From positions 9,834,001 to 9,898,000 of the forward strand of contig NC_092582.1 of the NCBI RefSeq assembly GCF_037975245.1: a stretch of DNA of 64,000 nt. The letters are read 5' to 3'. The translations under genes and the position numbers were made by a program. This DNA comes from Apostichopus japonicus. Lineage: Eukaryota > Echinodermata > Holothuroidea > Aspidochirotida > Stichopodidae. Below the pieces are notes generated by a model. It saw only the letters and a program-made list of their open reading frames with translations, ran no database searches and was not told where the DNA came from. Every line of letters begins with the position of its first letter. The first letter of the stretch is position 1. Positions 13,501 through 26,795 of the stretch are shown here, piece after piece.

Positions 13501-16500
13501 TAGGGATAGCTTAAGGGGATTACAAAGCTGGGATTACTTTGTACGTAAAGACTTGCTAATAGGATTAAAGGATAGAGCTAGAGAGATGAGGAGAGGGGTT
13601 ATGGGCAGTTGGACTGTGGCTTTTGTGAGGTTATGAGCCAAGAGATTAGGAGACGAGAAAAGGAGAGAAGCGTAAGGGAGTGTGGGAAGATAACGAGGAT
13701 AGTGTTGCAAGGAAGCAGAGGTTGTTTAAGGAGAATTGATGTTAGTGAATTGTGAAAGGAAGCAGTGGAGTTATGTGGAGCTATGTGGAGTTTGAAAAAT
13801 AAAGGAAGAAAAGCAACGAATGACACTGTCTTGAACTTATTACCCCACACTACGTAACATGGATCCCACCGTTGCCACCATGTTACGTAGCAGCTTTCCT
13901 ATCCTTATAGACTTCACAACATATGCCATCCTACATCCTGTCTGGATGCCACAAACACTGTTTGCCATCATGTTCGTTGATTTTGCATGAATTTTCTACC
14001 TTTCAAAATTGTTTCTTTAATCAACAGGTTTTGTTACGAAAGCATAGGTCAAGATCACCTATCTGTCTGTCAGTACTGGAATGGTAAGTGTTGTATTTAA
14101 CCGAAAAACCGATATTTTTGAAAACACGGTTTTACTCGGTTGCTTACGTTCATAAAAAATGAAGGAGTGAAAAAATGAATAATGAAAAACTGCCTAGAAA
14201 AAGTGTGGAAGTATGGCTGATATAAATCATTGAAAATGCCTCGCTTAGTCGCTTGTTTAAGTTTGGAAAAGTGTCAGAATAGGTATGAAGTAAAGAGATG
14301 TCCAAACTTTGCCTTTAGCAGCTTGGCTGTAAAGTTTCGTTCAGCACAAACACACATCTTGACACATTTTCTACAGACAAAACAAGCATGATCTCTTTGA
14401 TGGACAATCAATTCCAAACTTGCTTACAGTGGAAGTTTTAGAGATGGGACATGGTTTTTGTGGCTTTTAACAAGGTTTAGTGATATGTCGTAACAATGAA
14501 AATAATGGTATAGTCATTTGATAGTAGAGAGTTGGTACTGTGTCTGTTGTGCAACTCTTTCTTCCTCTTTCCTTTTCAAACAGTTTTGTTTTTTTGTCAT
14601 TTTTAACGGTCATTTCTAAATGGGTTGCAAAATAGCCATTATTATGCCAAAGTAGAATAAACATTTTGATGACTTGTGCTTTCAGAAAAATAATGGTGTT
14701 AAATTTTCCATTTGATTATTCCACTCAGAATATTGTTAAGTTATAACGTGAACCTTTTCAAAAGACATAAAATTAAACGCTTCAGATTAATTCTGAAGAT
14801 CTTTTATGGATCTTGTGATAGCTTTAAAAAGTTAGATCATAAGGTTTATTACTTAAATACTGTTCGTTCTTTGAATCAACAATGGAAATTAATGTTAACT
14901 CACCAAAGATCAGCAAATATTTTTTACGGTCCTCACTTGCCAAACTGTGCTTAACAATATATATAGCGTAAAGATCAACTTGACAAAATGTGTAACAAGG
15001 CCATTTTAAAAGGAAAAAAAAATGACCTGATAAGTTTGTTAGCCTTCTTTCAATATACATACTGATTCTACTTGCCAGTTGATATCTGCTTAATTAGTTA
15101 ATTAATCAATGTAGTAAATCAATGAGATATACAGTACCATACTAACCTCAAAAAGGGTGTATTATATAGTGTGTATTTTGTGACCAACAAGTCAGTATTG
15201 CCACTACTGTGTACAATGTTTAGACTGAACATTGCATATTCCAGTTGGACATTGTTTTGTCTATGTATATTAACTTGTTGGACATTACCCTGTTGTGTAT
15301 TTTATGTTTTGGTTGGACATTGCCATTTCAATGTACTGTATATGTACTTCTTGCACATTGTCCATTTTATGTACATGTTTGTGATTGACAATGCTAATGT
15401 ATCAATGTATACATATGTTTCAATTCGCATTGCCATTGTGTTGTATGTTCTACTTGGACATTCAGTATTTTCAAGTTAGACATAAATCCCAACGCTATAT
15501 ACCATTTTGAAAAATGGCCAATGCTACAGTATCCATGTTTCTGTTGGACGTTCCCAACATGCTATGTATGTTTCTGCTGGATTTTCCCAATATGCTATGT
15601 ATGTTTCTGTTGGCCATGTATTCTCAATGCTATGTATGTTTCTGTGGACATTCTCAATTCTATGTATGTTTGTGTTGGACATTCTCAATACTATGTACAG
15701 TATGTTTCTGATTGTCATAGATATTACTGTGTACATGTTTGCTCTGTTCCTGAAACTGAAACAAACTTAGAACTTAAGCTAAAACTCTAAAACTAGTGTC
15801 ACAAGAAGTACTTCCTAATTGTTGTTATTGTTTGAAATGTCAGGCTGGGAGTTGTCTTACTTCCTCAAAGCACTTAAAAGTCAGGGATGGATATATCGCT
15901 TTACACAGTTTAATTGATATTTAGCCATTTTCATCGACTGTAATGTCTATGTAGAAACATATGAAGTTTAACAGAGGTTGTTTACAGAGAATTTAATACG
16001 GTCAAACCAACTTCCTTTTTATAATAAAGGAACTACTCAAAGGCTTTGAAATTCAGGCACATTATACAAGTTTGGTAAACAATTGACAGGGGAAAAAATT
16101 CCCCTCTGTTACTGCTTATTATCAGTAAATATTTTTTGGCTGCTCCCATAAAGCCTTTACAGTAACTGATGTGTGCTGTAGTTCATGAGAAAAGTGGGAA
16201 GTTGATTTTAGTCAGTAGATTTCTTAATCAATTTGCATTCTTTATGGTTTCCCGAAAAGGTTAACTATGGTGTCACTCTTACCAACCTTGCAAAATTGTG
16301 AGGGGGACTGTAAATTGAAAAGTCTGCAATGAATATAACGCGGATCGCAAGTCGGTAATAACTATTTGGGTTAGATTTGCCCAACACGGCAACACATACA
16401 GAAATGTTGTACTCAAAGGTGAAGACAGAAGCCAGACACTCACTTTTGATTCCAAGAGCATTTTTCAGTTTAATTCCCTAAAAAATGCTGTATTGTAAAT

Positions 16501-19500
16501 ATCTTTGTTGCTGACACAATATTTGTTGAACTTTATTAAACTGCATTTGATGTGAAACAAACAAACTGGGTAGCAGTAGCTTCATACAGCTCTTTAACCA
16601 CCCTCCCTCCCCCCTTTCCGATTGCCTTACATTTCAGGTCCCCTCTATTCAAGTTTGTTTGACAGCCAGGTCACAGTGAACCAATCTTTCAACCATTGTA
16701 AAATAAAGTTTTATTGTTTTTTTTGTTTCGTTATTTTTGTAACCTTTTTCCACCTTTCCTTTACCACAGACCCACAGCATCAAGACCTATTTATAGAAAA
16801 AAGCATTTTTCTGGCTGTACTGAACAACCAAACAACGAACGTGAACAGTACGGGTAAGAGGCAGACATAGCAGTCTACTATATATAAGGAAGATGGCCTG
16901 GGATGAAATATAAATTGTCACCATCATTGAACTTTGTAGCGTTTGGTTCTGGCTTAGATATATGTTTTACAACATCATACAGGGGATATTTTATCTGCTA
17001 TCGCAGGCACCGTATGAGGCAAAGTGGGCGAATTGGTACGCAAGATACACACATTGATTAGCAGTGTTGCAAACATTCAGCATAGAGAATTCTCAATATA
17101 TTATGAGAACAACCTAAAACTTAATGAAGTCCCAAAATTGCTTGAGAACATTGTGAACAGTGAAAATTATTCCCATGTGTGGGTAATATGTATGCACAGA
17201 TTGCTGCTATGCATAATTCAACTTGCTCTCAGTACATGGTCAACTCTACTGATCATGACAAGCTGTACATCTCCAATTCCAATCTATAGATACAAATTTG
17301 TTGTTATTCGGCTGGTTTCGACATCAAATATAGATTGGACATGTCATTACTTTCATGTCCAACTTGTGACAGTCTTAGTTTTAACATATGACCAGATATG
17401 TCACAAATATTATAAGTCCTTTTATGTGTCTTAATTAAACATTTTGTGAAACAGTAAACAAGCTATGAAGACTTTTGACATTTCAAAAGTTATGGCATTC
17501 TGTATTGCCATGTGAATCTCAGGATTTATGATAGCGTCTAAATCTGGGGTGGGCAACCTACGGCCCGCGGGCCACATGCGACCTGTCAGTGATTTTCTTG
17601 TGGCCTGTGAGATATCTCAAGAAAAAGAAAAAAAAAACAATCTATTTTACATCATCAAAATAAACGAGCTAGCTGCTTAGAATTTATCGTCACTTATGAT
17701 GCTGTCAGGTAGGCCTATTATCCCCAATAATTATCAACTGTACTGACATTATGTTTTGGTGAATAAAGATTAAGTACACACACCTATTGCTTGAAAGTCC
17801 TCGGAATCAAAGGTTTGAAATCAACAGCAGGTCGTTGGTCAGGTGTGGCCTAGTCAATTTTTCACTCCTTATATCTGGCCCATTCATTCAAAAAGGTTGC
17901 TCACCCCTGGTCTAATCAGACTCTTACAAACAATTTCTCAAATTTTGCAAATTCTGTGATCACACCTAGCAGTTTAGTTCCGTTTCTGATTGAGACCTTA
18001 AGAATTTCATCAAGTTCTGATCAATTTATTTGAGAATTGGAATGATGGATGTTTCTAGCCCCCCTCCCACATCCCTCTAACCCCATCCCCTACCCCATCC
18101 CCTCCCTCTCTACATGGTGTTTGTGCCTCTCCTGTGTTGTTTTAATACTGTGATAATGATGTGCTTACTATTTGCTAATATTTTGTGACCAAATGGCCTG
18201 TCTGGGTGGTTGAAGAACTATTTTTTATCTGGAATGGAATACCCATTGAAAATACAAAGTATGTTTATTTAGTGTTTACATTTCTTTGCAGTGAAACTTT
18301 CTAAAGTGATGTTATCAGGTCATGTGTTTAGTTGAGTGTTCATAGCTCCTTTTTTTCTTCTTTTTTTCAGAATGGAAGAAAAATTTTATCCGAATAAAAA
18401 ATTTGGTTATGATCAGCGGTCCAGATGATGGGGTCATCACACCATGGCAATCAAGGTATGGGTTCTAAGATTCTACATAGCTGTGGTCATCTTATATCTG
18501 TGACCAGGTGTTAGGTCATAACTTCAATAGTTAGGTTCACTCCTGCTGAGACTCAGTAATAAACGCTCTTCGCACATGTCAGACAATGTCACTAAACCTG
18601 TCTAACCTTAGATTTCATATTGTTTCATTGCATTAATTTTCCCCCTATGCACATACATTTTTTAATGTGATGTCCGTTTATTTCCGTCTACATGGATAGA
18701 ATGTCATCTCCACCTCTTACAAACTTCCTTTTATAAACACAGTTTCATACAGACAGATGAGTGCATGGAGGCTAATGTTTCTTTCTCTTTTGAGAATTCT
18801 CTAGTACTGTTAGCATTGAACAGAATGAGAACCCTAGGCTGGTGAAATGTTTTGAGTCACCTGATGTTTCCAAGAGAGCCAATCTGTATTCTCTATGGTT
18901 ATCATTTTTTGTTCGACATGGTTTAGCAGATACAATAGATTTAATTAGTTGCCATTTCACACATACCCTCTAAAATGTACTTGAAAACCCTTTGGTTTTT
19001 TTTTCTGGCTGACTTGCATGTTACCTTTATCATTCTGTACTAAATGTTTCCATACGTGTACTATTACAACACAAGCGTCTAGAGTTGTAAACTTGTACCT
19101 TAAAGTTTGATGATGGTTTCCATTGTAATCTAAGACAGACAGATGCCCATCCAGATGACCTGTATAATGTCTGTCAGTATTTCTAGGTAAACTGCAATCA
19201 TATCAGCATGATGGGGTACTTTGGTTCTTTCTCAAAGAATTTTGAGCAAATATGAACATCAAAGCAAACACACATAGACTGTGTATACACAGTCTATAGG
19301 CATTGCTTACAACCTAACTATAGTGCACCATTCAACCTCATGGGCTCAACATTCAGGAAGGACATGACTAACTTTTCTTCTGTCCCCCCCCCTTATTCTC
19401 CCCTTGTTCCCCCCCCATTCACTCCTCTTCTCATAGCTCTCTTCCACCCCTTTTCTCCACACCTTTCTGTCTTTGTCCTTCTCCAGTTTATTCCCTACCC

Positions 19501-21198
19501 CCTTCCCTTAATCCTCTCTTTGTCCCTCCACTGTTTATCTCCTACCTCTCCTCTTCCCTTGTTGGTTTCTTTCTTCTCTCCATCCCTTGTCTACTAATCC
19601 CCTTACATCTATCTCTCTTTGTTCACCATGCTCATTAACCTGTCTGTATTCTGTGTGTGTTTTTGTCCCTTCTGTTACTGTTACTTGTCATTTAGCCTTT
19701 GAAGAAGATCCTACTAGGATCAAATCGTCAGGCCAACTTACTTTTACACATCAACCTAACTATAGATCAGTTTTGACCAGAAGCATCAGTTTTAATAGAC
19801 AAAGCCCACTTGAGACAGATTGCAAAGAAGTAGTAAGCAAATTTGTTGTGTTTACATTATTGTCCGTTATCCCATTTTCTTATTTTCTTTTTACTTGGTA
19901 GCCATTTTGCTTTCTTTGATGAAGAATTGAACATTGTGGAAATGGAAAATCAAATGGTAAGCTGACCGATCCTATTTTAAGATTTTTTATTCTATCGATT
20001 TCTCATTGCTAGAACCAACTTAGACTGTCTAACGTAATGGAACTGAGGAAGTGAAAAAGGGTGACAAAATCAAAACTTGATTTTAAGACTTTCAAGGAAA
20101 TGAAAGAATGAAAACAAAGACATGAAAGCAAAGCTCATTGTTCCTCTTACAATTAGATGTTTGTTGTTCTGCTAGTTTGCAATTTCTGCTGACTCTATGG
20201 TTAGACTTGTTATTGTATAATGTTTGATGTCAACAGTCATCAATTAATTCTATGAAAGTGCTGCGAAAGGTGAAAGAAGAATTCCAAAGATGAAACTAAA
20301 GTACTTGTAAAAGGAACAATTGATTTTCAGTTTTATTAGTGAGTTGCTTTCATTTTGAAAGGAAAGTTGATTGCAAGCTAGGTCAAAGATAAACAGAGAC
20401 AGTGGAAGGGCAGTCAATAACTATCATCATTGCTAGAACCAACTTAGACTGTCGTCCGTAATGGAACTGAGGAAGTGAAAAAGGGTGACAAAATCAAAAC
20501 TTGATTTTAGACTAAGTATTGCATCACAGAATGCTATACAGTATGGGCAGATTGCTATACAAAGATGAATAGCAGTGTTTTTTTTTTACACAGGAAACAT
20601 TGTATTTTGTAAGGGGATGTTGGGAGCCCTCAAAACTATAATTATATTAATTAATACTAATTATTCCCTGGAGAGAGAGAGAGTTTGTAGGGACATGAAT
20701 TTGATATAATGATAATATTGAGGATTTATTAATCGCAGACATCTTACACCGATAACGGTGCCCAAGGCACACCACAATGTACCCCGGTCAAACGATAACC
20801 GGCCAAATGTAGACCACAATCCCTCCACATGGCAGCAGCTACACTGCATCCGACTGACAGTTGATCTTGCTGGTCCCCATTCATACACCTGGATGCACTT
20901 AATTTTGATATTTCAGTCAGGTCATAAGAATAACATATATAAGTACATGATATGTACCAAATTACTTTGAATTGTATGTGAAACGATGTCAACCTATATG
21001 GTCTTTGCTGTACAGTTCATGTGTTGTTAATTTACCTTGCATTTTGTTATTCAGGTTTACAAAGAAGATTATTTTGGGCTGCAGACACTACACAAGAGAG
21101 GTGCCCTGCAGAAATGCATCATGAGCGGTGTTGAGCACACACATTGGCACTCAAATCAAACCGTATTTGACAATTGCATCGAACCTTGGCTTGGGTGA
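7532..21198 (+). CDS. PPT2: Palmitoyl-protein thioesterase 2 (complete, 8 coding exons, 300 aa)
   Basis: Coding exons: 7532-7708, 8275-8428, 10197-10344, 14028-14083, 16770-16853, 18371-18455, 19902-19956, 21055-21198. All phases join cleanly into 300 codons plus TGA; human PPT2 is about 302 aa. PPT2 is a soluble lysosomal alpha/beta hydrolase that cleaves acyl thioesters, preferring acyl-CoA over palmitoylated proteins. An N-terminal hydrophobic stretch (residues 8-24) fits a signal peptide. The VVIIHGVLD strand follows. CYSQGG carries the nucleophile Ser109, GPDDG (residues 223-227) the acid, and EHTHWHSN the catalytic His281; these match human Ser111, Asp228 and His283 in spacing. NQT and NST glycosylation sites occur near residues 200-206. 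I chose the ATG at 7532 because it directly precedes the signal peptide; an in-frame ATG at 7493 lies before a likely acceptor at 7526. Introns hold a tRNA-like sequence, two hAT-like elements and minisatellites. Confidence 0.96.
8118..8191 (+). pseudogene. tRNA-Thr(TGT)-like sequence, degraded (pseudogene or SINE head)
   Basis: The core is clear: an anticodon stem ctggg/cccag closing the loop cttgtaa (anticodon TGT at 8153-8155), then aggtc and a B-box-like ggttcaaatcc. Upstream, tagctccaggattaga resembles the A box but the D arm is shortened, and the acceptor stem pairs at only four positions. It is therefore unlikely to be a working tRNA. It lies inside PPT2 intron 1. It could be the head of an old SINE; no tail was recognised. 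Confidence 0.55.
11747..12039. mobile_element. Putative hAT-type element (293 bp) in PPT2 intron 3
   Basis: The left end cagggaagtgccca and the reverse-complemented right end cagggatgtgccca are near-identical inverted repeats. A gtatg word flanks both sides, offset by one base, so the target duplication is not clean. There is no coding capacity. Confidence 0.5.
15171..15725 (+). repeat. Degenerate minisatellite, unit about 30-38 bp
   Basis: Repeated words are ttggacatt, caatgctatg and tatgtatgtttctg. The most regular part is 15533-15690, where tatgtatgtttctgttgg recurs about every 33 bp. Open frames through it only mirror the repeat (CWTF, CYVCFC) and are not taken as genes. It lies in PPT2 intron 4. 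Confidence 0.7.
17544..17909. mobile_element. Non-autonomous hAT-type element (366 bp) in PPT2 intron 5
   Basis: The left end ctggggtgggcaacc is mirrored at the right (reverse complement caggggtgagcaacc). Flanks gtctaaat and gtctaatc agree at six of eight positions, a decayed 8-bp target duplication. The 'ggggtgggcaacctacggcc' start is a familiar hAT terminal sequence in animals. There is no transposase. Confidence 0.75.
19371..19620 (+). repeat. Polypyrimidine (C/T) tract of about 250 bp in PPT2 intron 6
   Basis: Almost every base on the plus strand is C or T, with runs of C such as at 19384-19392 and 19410-19418. A second shorter tract is at 18058-18110. Such strand-biased tracts can form triplex DNA; here it may simply be a decayed simple repeat. 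Confidence 0.7.
20004..20514 (+). repeat. 87-bp direct repeat pair in PPT2 intron 7
   Basis: Segments 20004-20090 and 20428-20514 are near-identical, both beginning cattgctagaaccaac and ending near cttgatttta, with about four differences. They enclose 337 bp of AT-rich sequence. The closeness suggests a recent duplication or two ends of one element; no inverted ends or target duplication were found. Confidence 0.75.
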
Positions 21199-23710
21199 GC
21201 TGTACTCGGGATTGCCAAAAACACAGAGTTATTTTTTTAATGTGTCGTGCAAAAAATATGTTTTAAACCTTAATACTTGCTGCAGCTTGTAATTATATTA
21301 AAAGCGTGATTATTTCTTTAATATAATTATGATGAAGAATAATTGAAATCTTCCTATACTCAAATGAAATCATGACAAAAATTGATTTTGGAGAAATATT
21401 TCCCTTTTTAAAGCAATTAGGACACTTTTAAAAGAAATTAGTAATAGACTCTGTCATTTTTTTTTTTTTGAATTCACATGCACAAACTATAATCGGTCAT
21501 TAAAACTTCTAGATGTAAATAATAGATAAAAGTCACTTGATTCCTCGACAATGTAAAGTCTTGCTAATTCACTCTCTGAAGCCAAAGAAACATTCCTGCA
21601 AAGTTAAGAATTTGCATACAGACTTTAAAAGTCAGCAGTGGATTTAGGATTTCTCGGAAGAGGTGCCCCAGAGACAAGCTACTTAGGTTAATGAAATTAT
21701 CACTCAATCCACATTTATCAGAAAAAAATTGGTAAATGTTACAAATTTAGGCTAGCGAGCCCTGCTAAATCTTTTCACTATTCACCTTGTGTTAGGCCAA
21801 ATAACTTTTTCTGCTGATATTTTAGTGCCAAAAAGAGTTTCAGAAGATGGACCTCTGGATCCTGCCTAGGTCAATTCCATGGAAATGAGATATCTTTGCT
21901 GCACTTTTTTTCCTTTTTTTTTTGGCCTATTGAACCATGCGAGGAATGTGTAAACATGAAAAATCACTTCTAGGTTTCGAGTATCTTTTGGAAATTTGAC
22001 TCATGATTTTATAACTTATAACTTGTTTCTTTTGCAAAGTGCTACAGAGTATGAAATTCCAATAACGTGTGGTATCATCTTATAGAGGACTTGTAAAGTT
22101 ATGACTTACAAACACCAATGACTTACAAACAACAATGACTTACAAACAACAATGGCAATCAAACAATGAGTGATTGTTGTACCTTGAATGGATATTAAAC
22201 AGAAGTGAACAAATTTGGGCAGACAAAATGGAAATATTTACTGATAGGATGAGGAGTAGATGGTCACCATGAATAGTATCTAACCTATCTTGATGGAAAT
22301 CATTGGGGTGTTAGATAATCCGCCGCATTCTGACAAGTAACAGGGGGGAGGGAAGGCGGGTGGAGGGGGTAAAATAACTGTAGATACCCAGTGAGAGCAA
22401 GTCAGAGAGGAACACTAAGTTAAAGGTATCCCATGTAGACATATTATCATAATATTATTTTTTGAATCATGGAATTGAAATATTGCCACAGGGTTGCTCT
22501 TCTTTCACAAAATTGTTACAGTTAGTGAATAATTATCACGTAGAGAGGAGAAAGTGAGCTCAGATTAGATGAAATATGAACCCCAAAAATGCTGCGATAG
22601 AAACAAAAAAGAAATAGTGTCTGTAATTAAGATAGATACTTTTGTTTAAAACTGGAATATTATAATTTCATGTGTGGAACAAGAATATAATTTATTCAAT
22701 TATTGAAACTTGATAGCAATGCAGAATGTTCTGTGGCAGTATCATCAGAGACTGTAGACTTCATTCTGTATACAAAAGCGGGGAAAAAAAACATCTCTAA
22801 GAATTTATAATTTTGCTGTCTTCATATATATGTATATTTGTACAACTTCCCATTATTCACTAACATGTTACTACTCACCATGAATCATGGACTACCAGCT
22901 GCTGATGAATATTCATTTTATATTTTGCATATTTATTTTGTTTTTTGTTGTATATTTCCAATGTTATTGTTTTTCATTCCTATATTTATGATTTATTAGC
23001 TACCTAATAACAATATGCAAGTTTGAATTATGTCAACATTTTTCTACATAGGGAGGAACAGTACACCGAAAATTACTTTCAGGGACAGTATTGCGTCTGT
23101 GGTACATGAAGAAATATTTTTTCAAAGACAGTATTTATGAATGTTTTGGTTTAAACCAATAAGGAAAATAGGAGGTGATCAGTTTTTAACTTAAATTATC
23201 CTTATTCAGCTTATTAAAGTGAACACTTATTAATAGACTACTCCCTCACCCCCCAATTCCCTTCAGCCACCTCACCCCACCCCTCTCTCCTCAAGAAAAT
23301 TAAAATTATCAAATTAAAATGTTAAAATATTGCAATTATATTCCTATGGGTTGTTACCTTCTAAATTATTCCAAGGAATTACTTGATTAACATCACAGGT
23401 ATGTGATTAACATCACAGGTATGAAAAAGGCAAATTACATAATAAACCATTAGTCTCTTTTTGCACTGGCAAATGAGTATTAATGAGAACTGTGTGCTCT
23501 CTCATTGTTTTATATTATCATATACTGTATATGCTTCGTTTGTTGCAGTTTTAGTTTTATATGAATTATTTATTTTGCTATTATTACTTTCGTTATTTGA
23601 AGTTCAACATCACCCCTAGCTGGGTTCATACTGATTTAAATAAGTCAGAATGTCAGTAGTGATTTACAGTCTGGACCATTTTTTGAATATGCTAATACTT
23701 ATTACAAAAC

Positions 23711-24757
23711 TAACTACAGACACGGACTTTGTTGTGTAGTTTCATTCGTAGATTCTACCGTAACTAAAGACACAGACCTTCTTGTGTAGTTTCAGCTGTA
23801 CATGCTACCGTAACTACAGACACAGACTTTGTTGTGTAGTTTCAGCTGTAGATGCTACCATAACTACAGACACAGACCTTCTTGTGTAGTTTCAGCTGAA
23901 GATGCTACCATAAGTACAGACACAGACTTTGTTGTGTAGTTTCAGCTGTACATGCTACCGTAACTACAGACACAGACTTTGTTGTGTAGTTTCAGCTGTA
24001 GATGCTACCATAACTACAGACACAGACCTTCTTGTGTAGTTTCAGCTGAAGATGCTACCATAAGTACAGACACAGACTTTGTTGTGTAGTTTCAGCTGTA
24101 CATGCTACCGTAACTACAGACACAGACTTTGTTGTGTAGTTTCATTCGTAGATTCTACCGTAACTAAATACACAGACCTTGTGTAGTTTCAGCTGTACAT
24201 GCTACCGTAACTACAGACACAGACTTTGTTGTGTAGTTTCAGCTGTAGATGCTACCATAACTACAGACACAGACCTTCTTGTGTAGTTTCAGCTGAAGAT
24301 GCTACCATAAGTACAGACACAGACTTTGTTGTGTAGTTTCAGCTGTACATGCTACCGTAACTACAGACACAGACTTTGTTGTGTAGTTTCAGCTGTAGAT
24401 GCTACCATAACTACAGACACAGACCTTCTTGTGTAGTTTCAGCTGAAGATGCTACCATAAGTACAGACACAGACTTTGTTGTGTAGTTTCAGCTGTACAT
24501 GCTACCGTAACTACAGACACAGACTTTGTTGTGTAGTTTCAGCTGTAGATGCTACCATAACTACAGACACAGGCTTTGTCCTGTAGTTTCAGCTGTAGAT
24601 GCTACCATAACTACAGACACAGACCTTGTTGTGTAGTTTCAGCTGAAGATGCTTCCATAACTACAGACACAGACTTTGTTGTGTAGTTTCTGCTGTAGAT
24701 GCTACTGTAACTACAGACACATACCTTGACGTGTAGTTTCAGCTGTAGATGCTACCG
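23711..24757 (+). repeat. 50-bp minisatellite, 21 copies, with higher-order structure
   Basis: Twenty units of 50 bp and one of 47 bp account for the 1047 bp exactly. The unit starts taactacagacacagacttt and ends near gctgtagatgctacca. Diagnostic variants (tacatgctaccg; tagatgctacca; accttcttg with ctgaagatg) alternate with a period of three units. Units 1-8 (23711-24110) are repeated as units 9-16 (24111-24507), including the rare attcgtagattctaccg variant in units 1 and 9. There is no spacer/repeat alternation, so it is not CRISPR-like. Confidence 0.95.
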
Positions 24758-25662
24758 TCTTTGTGAGGTGATGGCGACCGTAGTGTTTTTATCTGTTTGG
24801 TGACCTTGGGTGGTTTGATCTATAGTACTGCAGAACTTGCTTATTATCAAGATGAAGCAAAAGTAAAGGTTACATCTTAGAGAAAGAGTTTATGCAATCT
24901 TTCTTATGTTGCAAATGAAGACAGACAACAATGAATAAGTGGAGACTTCAAAATGGGATTATGCATATAGTGATTTTAAATGAGGTTTTATGAAACATAA
25001 TACAGGTCAATAATTTAACAAGCAGTGTAACCCAAAGAGAACCACCAAAGAGTGTCCATCTGTGATGGATTCGGGAAGAATAGTATGTCACCGAAAAGTG
25101 GATACTAGCTTAACCTACTGTCTGATATGAGGTTCTAATGATAGTGACATTCATCACACACTAAGTATGGTATAGCAAACAAATGGTACCAAAGATTTCA
25201 AATTGTGAAAAACCTTCAAATTGTGTATCTCCATGAGCAGTATATTAATACTGCAATATCAAAGAGGTAAAAAACAAAACAATAGAAATCAAGCATTTTG
25301 TTTCTTGAGGTATAAGCCATCTTTAACAGTTAAAAATCAATATCACATGTGAGCTTCCAGCAGAATTTGTTCCAACAGCATTTAAAGATACATTTTTTTA
25401 ACTTTGATTACTTAAGAAGTTATTTGTGTCTTGCCAAATATTTCTTTAAGTTATAACACTCTCTACAGGCTATGTAGGATACGAGGTCTGGAATAGGTGT
25501 AGGGATCAAAGGTCAATGAAGGTATTCACAAGTAGGTGGTGTTAGCTACTTCTTTACAGCTTTGCATAATTGTCCAAATGTATCATTTATGGCTTCCATT
25601 ATCCATTACGAAATATTGCTATAGGAACGGATGCTTTAGCAGATAATCCCATTTTACAGCAC

Positions 25663-25977
25663 CCAATCAATGAATGGTAGTTAATCAGTGCATGAATGCA
25701 TCTATGTGGAAGTGCAACCAATCAATGAATGTTAATTACTCAGTGCATTAATGCAACTTTTTTGGAAGTGCAACCAATCAATGAATGTTAATTAATCAGT
25801 GCATGAATGCATCTATGTGGAAGTGCAACCAATCAATGAATGTTAATTACTCAGTGCATTAATGCATCTATGTGGAAGTGCAACCAATCAATGAATGGTA
25901 AGTAATCAGTGCATGAATGCATCTATGTGGAAGTGCAACCAATCTATGAATGGTAATTAATCAGTCCATGAATGCAA
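25663..25977 (+). repeat. 55-bp minisatellite, about 5.7 copies
   Basis: The unit holds ccaatcaatgaatgttaatt, then atcagtgcatgaatgcat and ctatgtggaagtgcaa. Copies differ by a few substitutions (attaatcag/attactcag; gcatgaatg/gcattaatg) that alternate between neighbouring units. Confidence 0.9.
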
Positions 25978-26795
25978 GACTAATGCTGCATCATTTCTTT
26001 CTTTCAGTACAGTACAGTGCTATAATACAGACACTGAGAATAGTTATGGAGTAACTTATGTTCTACATAGGTATCTTTGCCAATCTGCAGACTAATCAGT
26101 GAAAGCTGAAATGCTTCCACAAAAGGTGTTAAAGTACTTTATATTTCCTTGTTTGTAGAAATTACGAACAAATGAGCTCATGTATGTAAATATTTTCTAT
26201 ATCAATCAAAAGAATGTAAAAAAATTATTTTAGATCTTTCATTTATATTTGGGGTTCAGCAATACACACTTTAATATGATTATGCAGTTAACTGCTTTCA
26301 TTGTTATTTTACACTTTTGAGAAATACAAGCAAAGCATAATAATCGTCATTTGTTCCATTTTCTCTGAAAATTGTCAGTCCAACACCAGATTCACCTCTA
26401 CCCCTTCTCTGAAAATTGGTATTGGTTTTACCTATGCATGCCCTTTTCTTGACACTGTAATGTTTAAAACAGAACATGATCAAAACAAAAACTCAAAGAA
26501 AAGAATAAACATGAAAAATATAATATTCATAGATAGCATGTATTTTATAAATCTGTGATGATTGTGTCTTTTCCTAGACACATTAATCTTTCATTCTATG
26601 TGAGTTGCATTAATGAAGATGGCATAAACATTGACCATAAATAAAGAAACAATAAATAAAATTTTCCAATTTAATGGATGCTTTGAAGTGGCTTAAAAAC
26701 AAACCTTGGTATATCGGCCCTAGCACTGTCCATGAGGTAGTGCAACAAGTACTAGATTACTGTTTCTAAATAATATAGAAACACATAATTCTTTA

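Noticed and set aside
15507-15790. Cys/Trp-rich open frames in several frames
   Set aside because: They are produced by the minisatellite unit, which is open in more than one frame.
17024-17434. 136-codon plus-strand open frame in PPT2 intron 5
   Set aside because: Composition is that of AT-rich intron sequence, with no family match and no support for splicing.
20661-20992. Overlapping open frames on both strands of a locally GC-richer patch
   Set aside because: No conserved motif in any frame, and it lies in PPT2 intron 7. Short palindromes such as caccgataacggtg hint at a repeat but no ends were found.
23711-24757. CRISPR-like periodicity
   Set aside because: Units are contiguous with no unique spacers and the context is a eukaryotic genome; it is a minisatellite.
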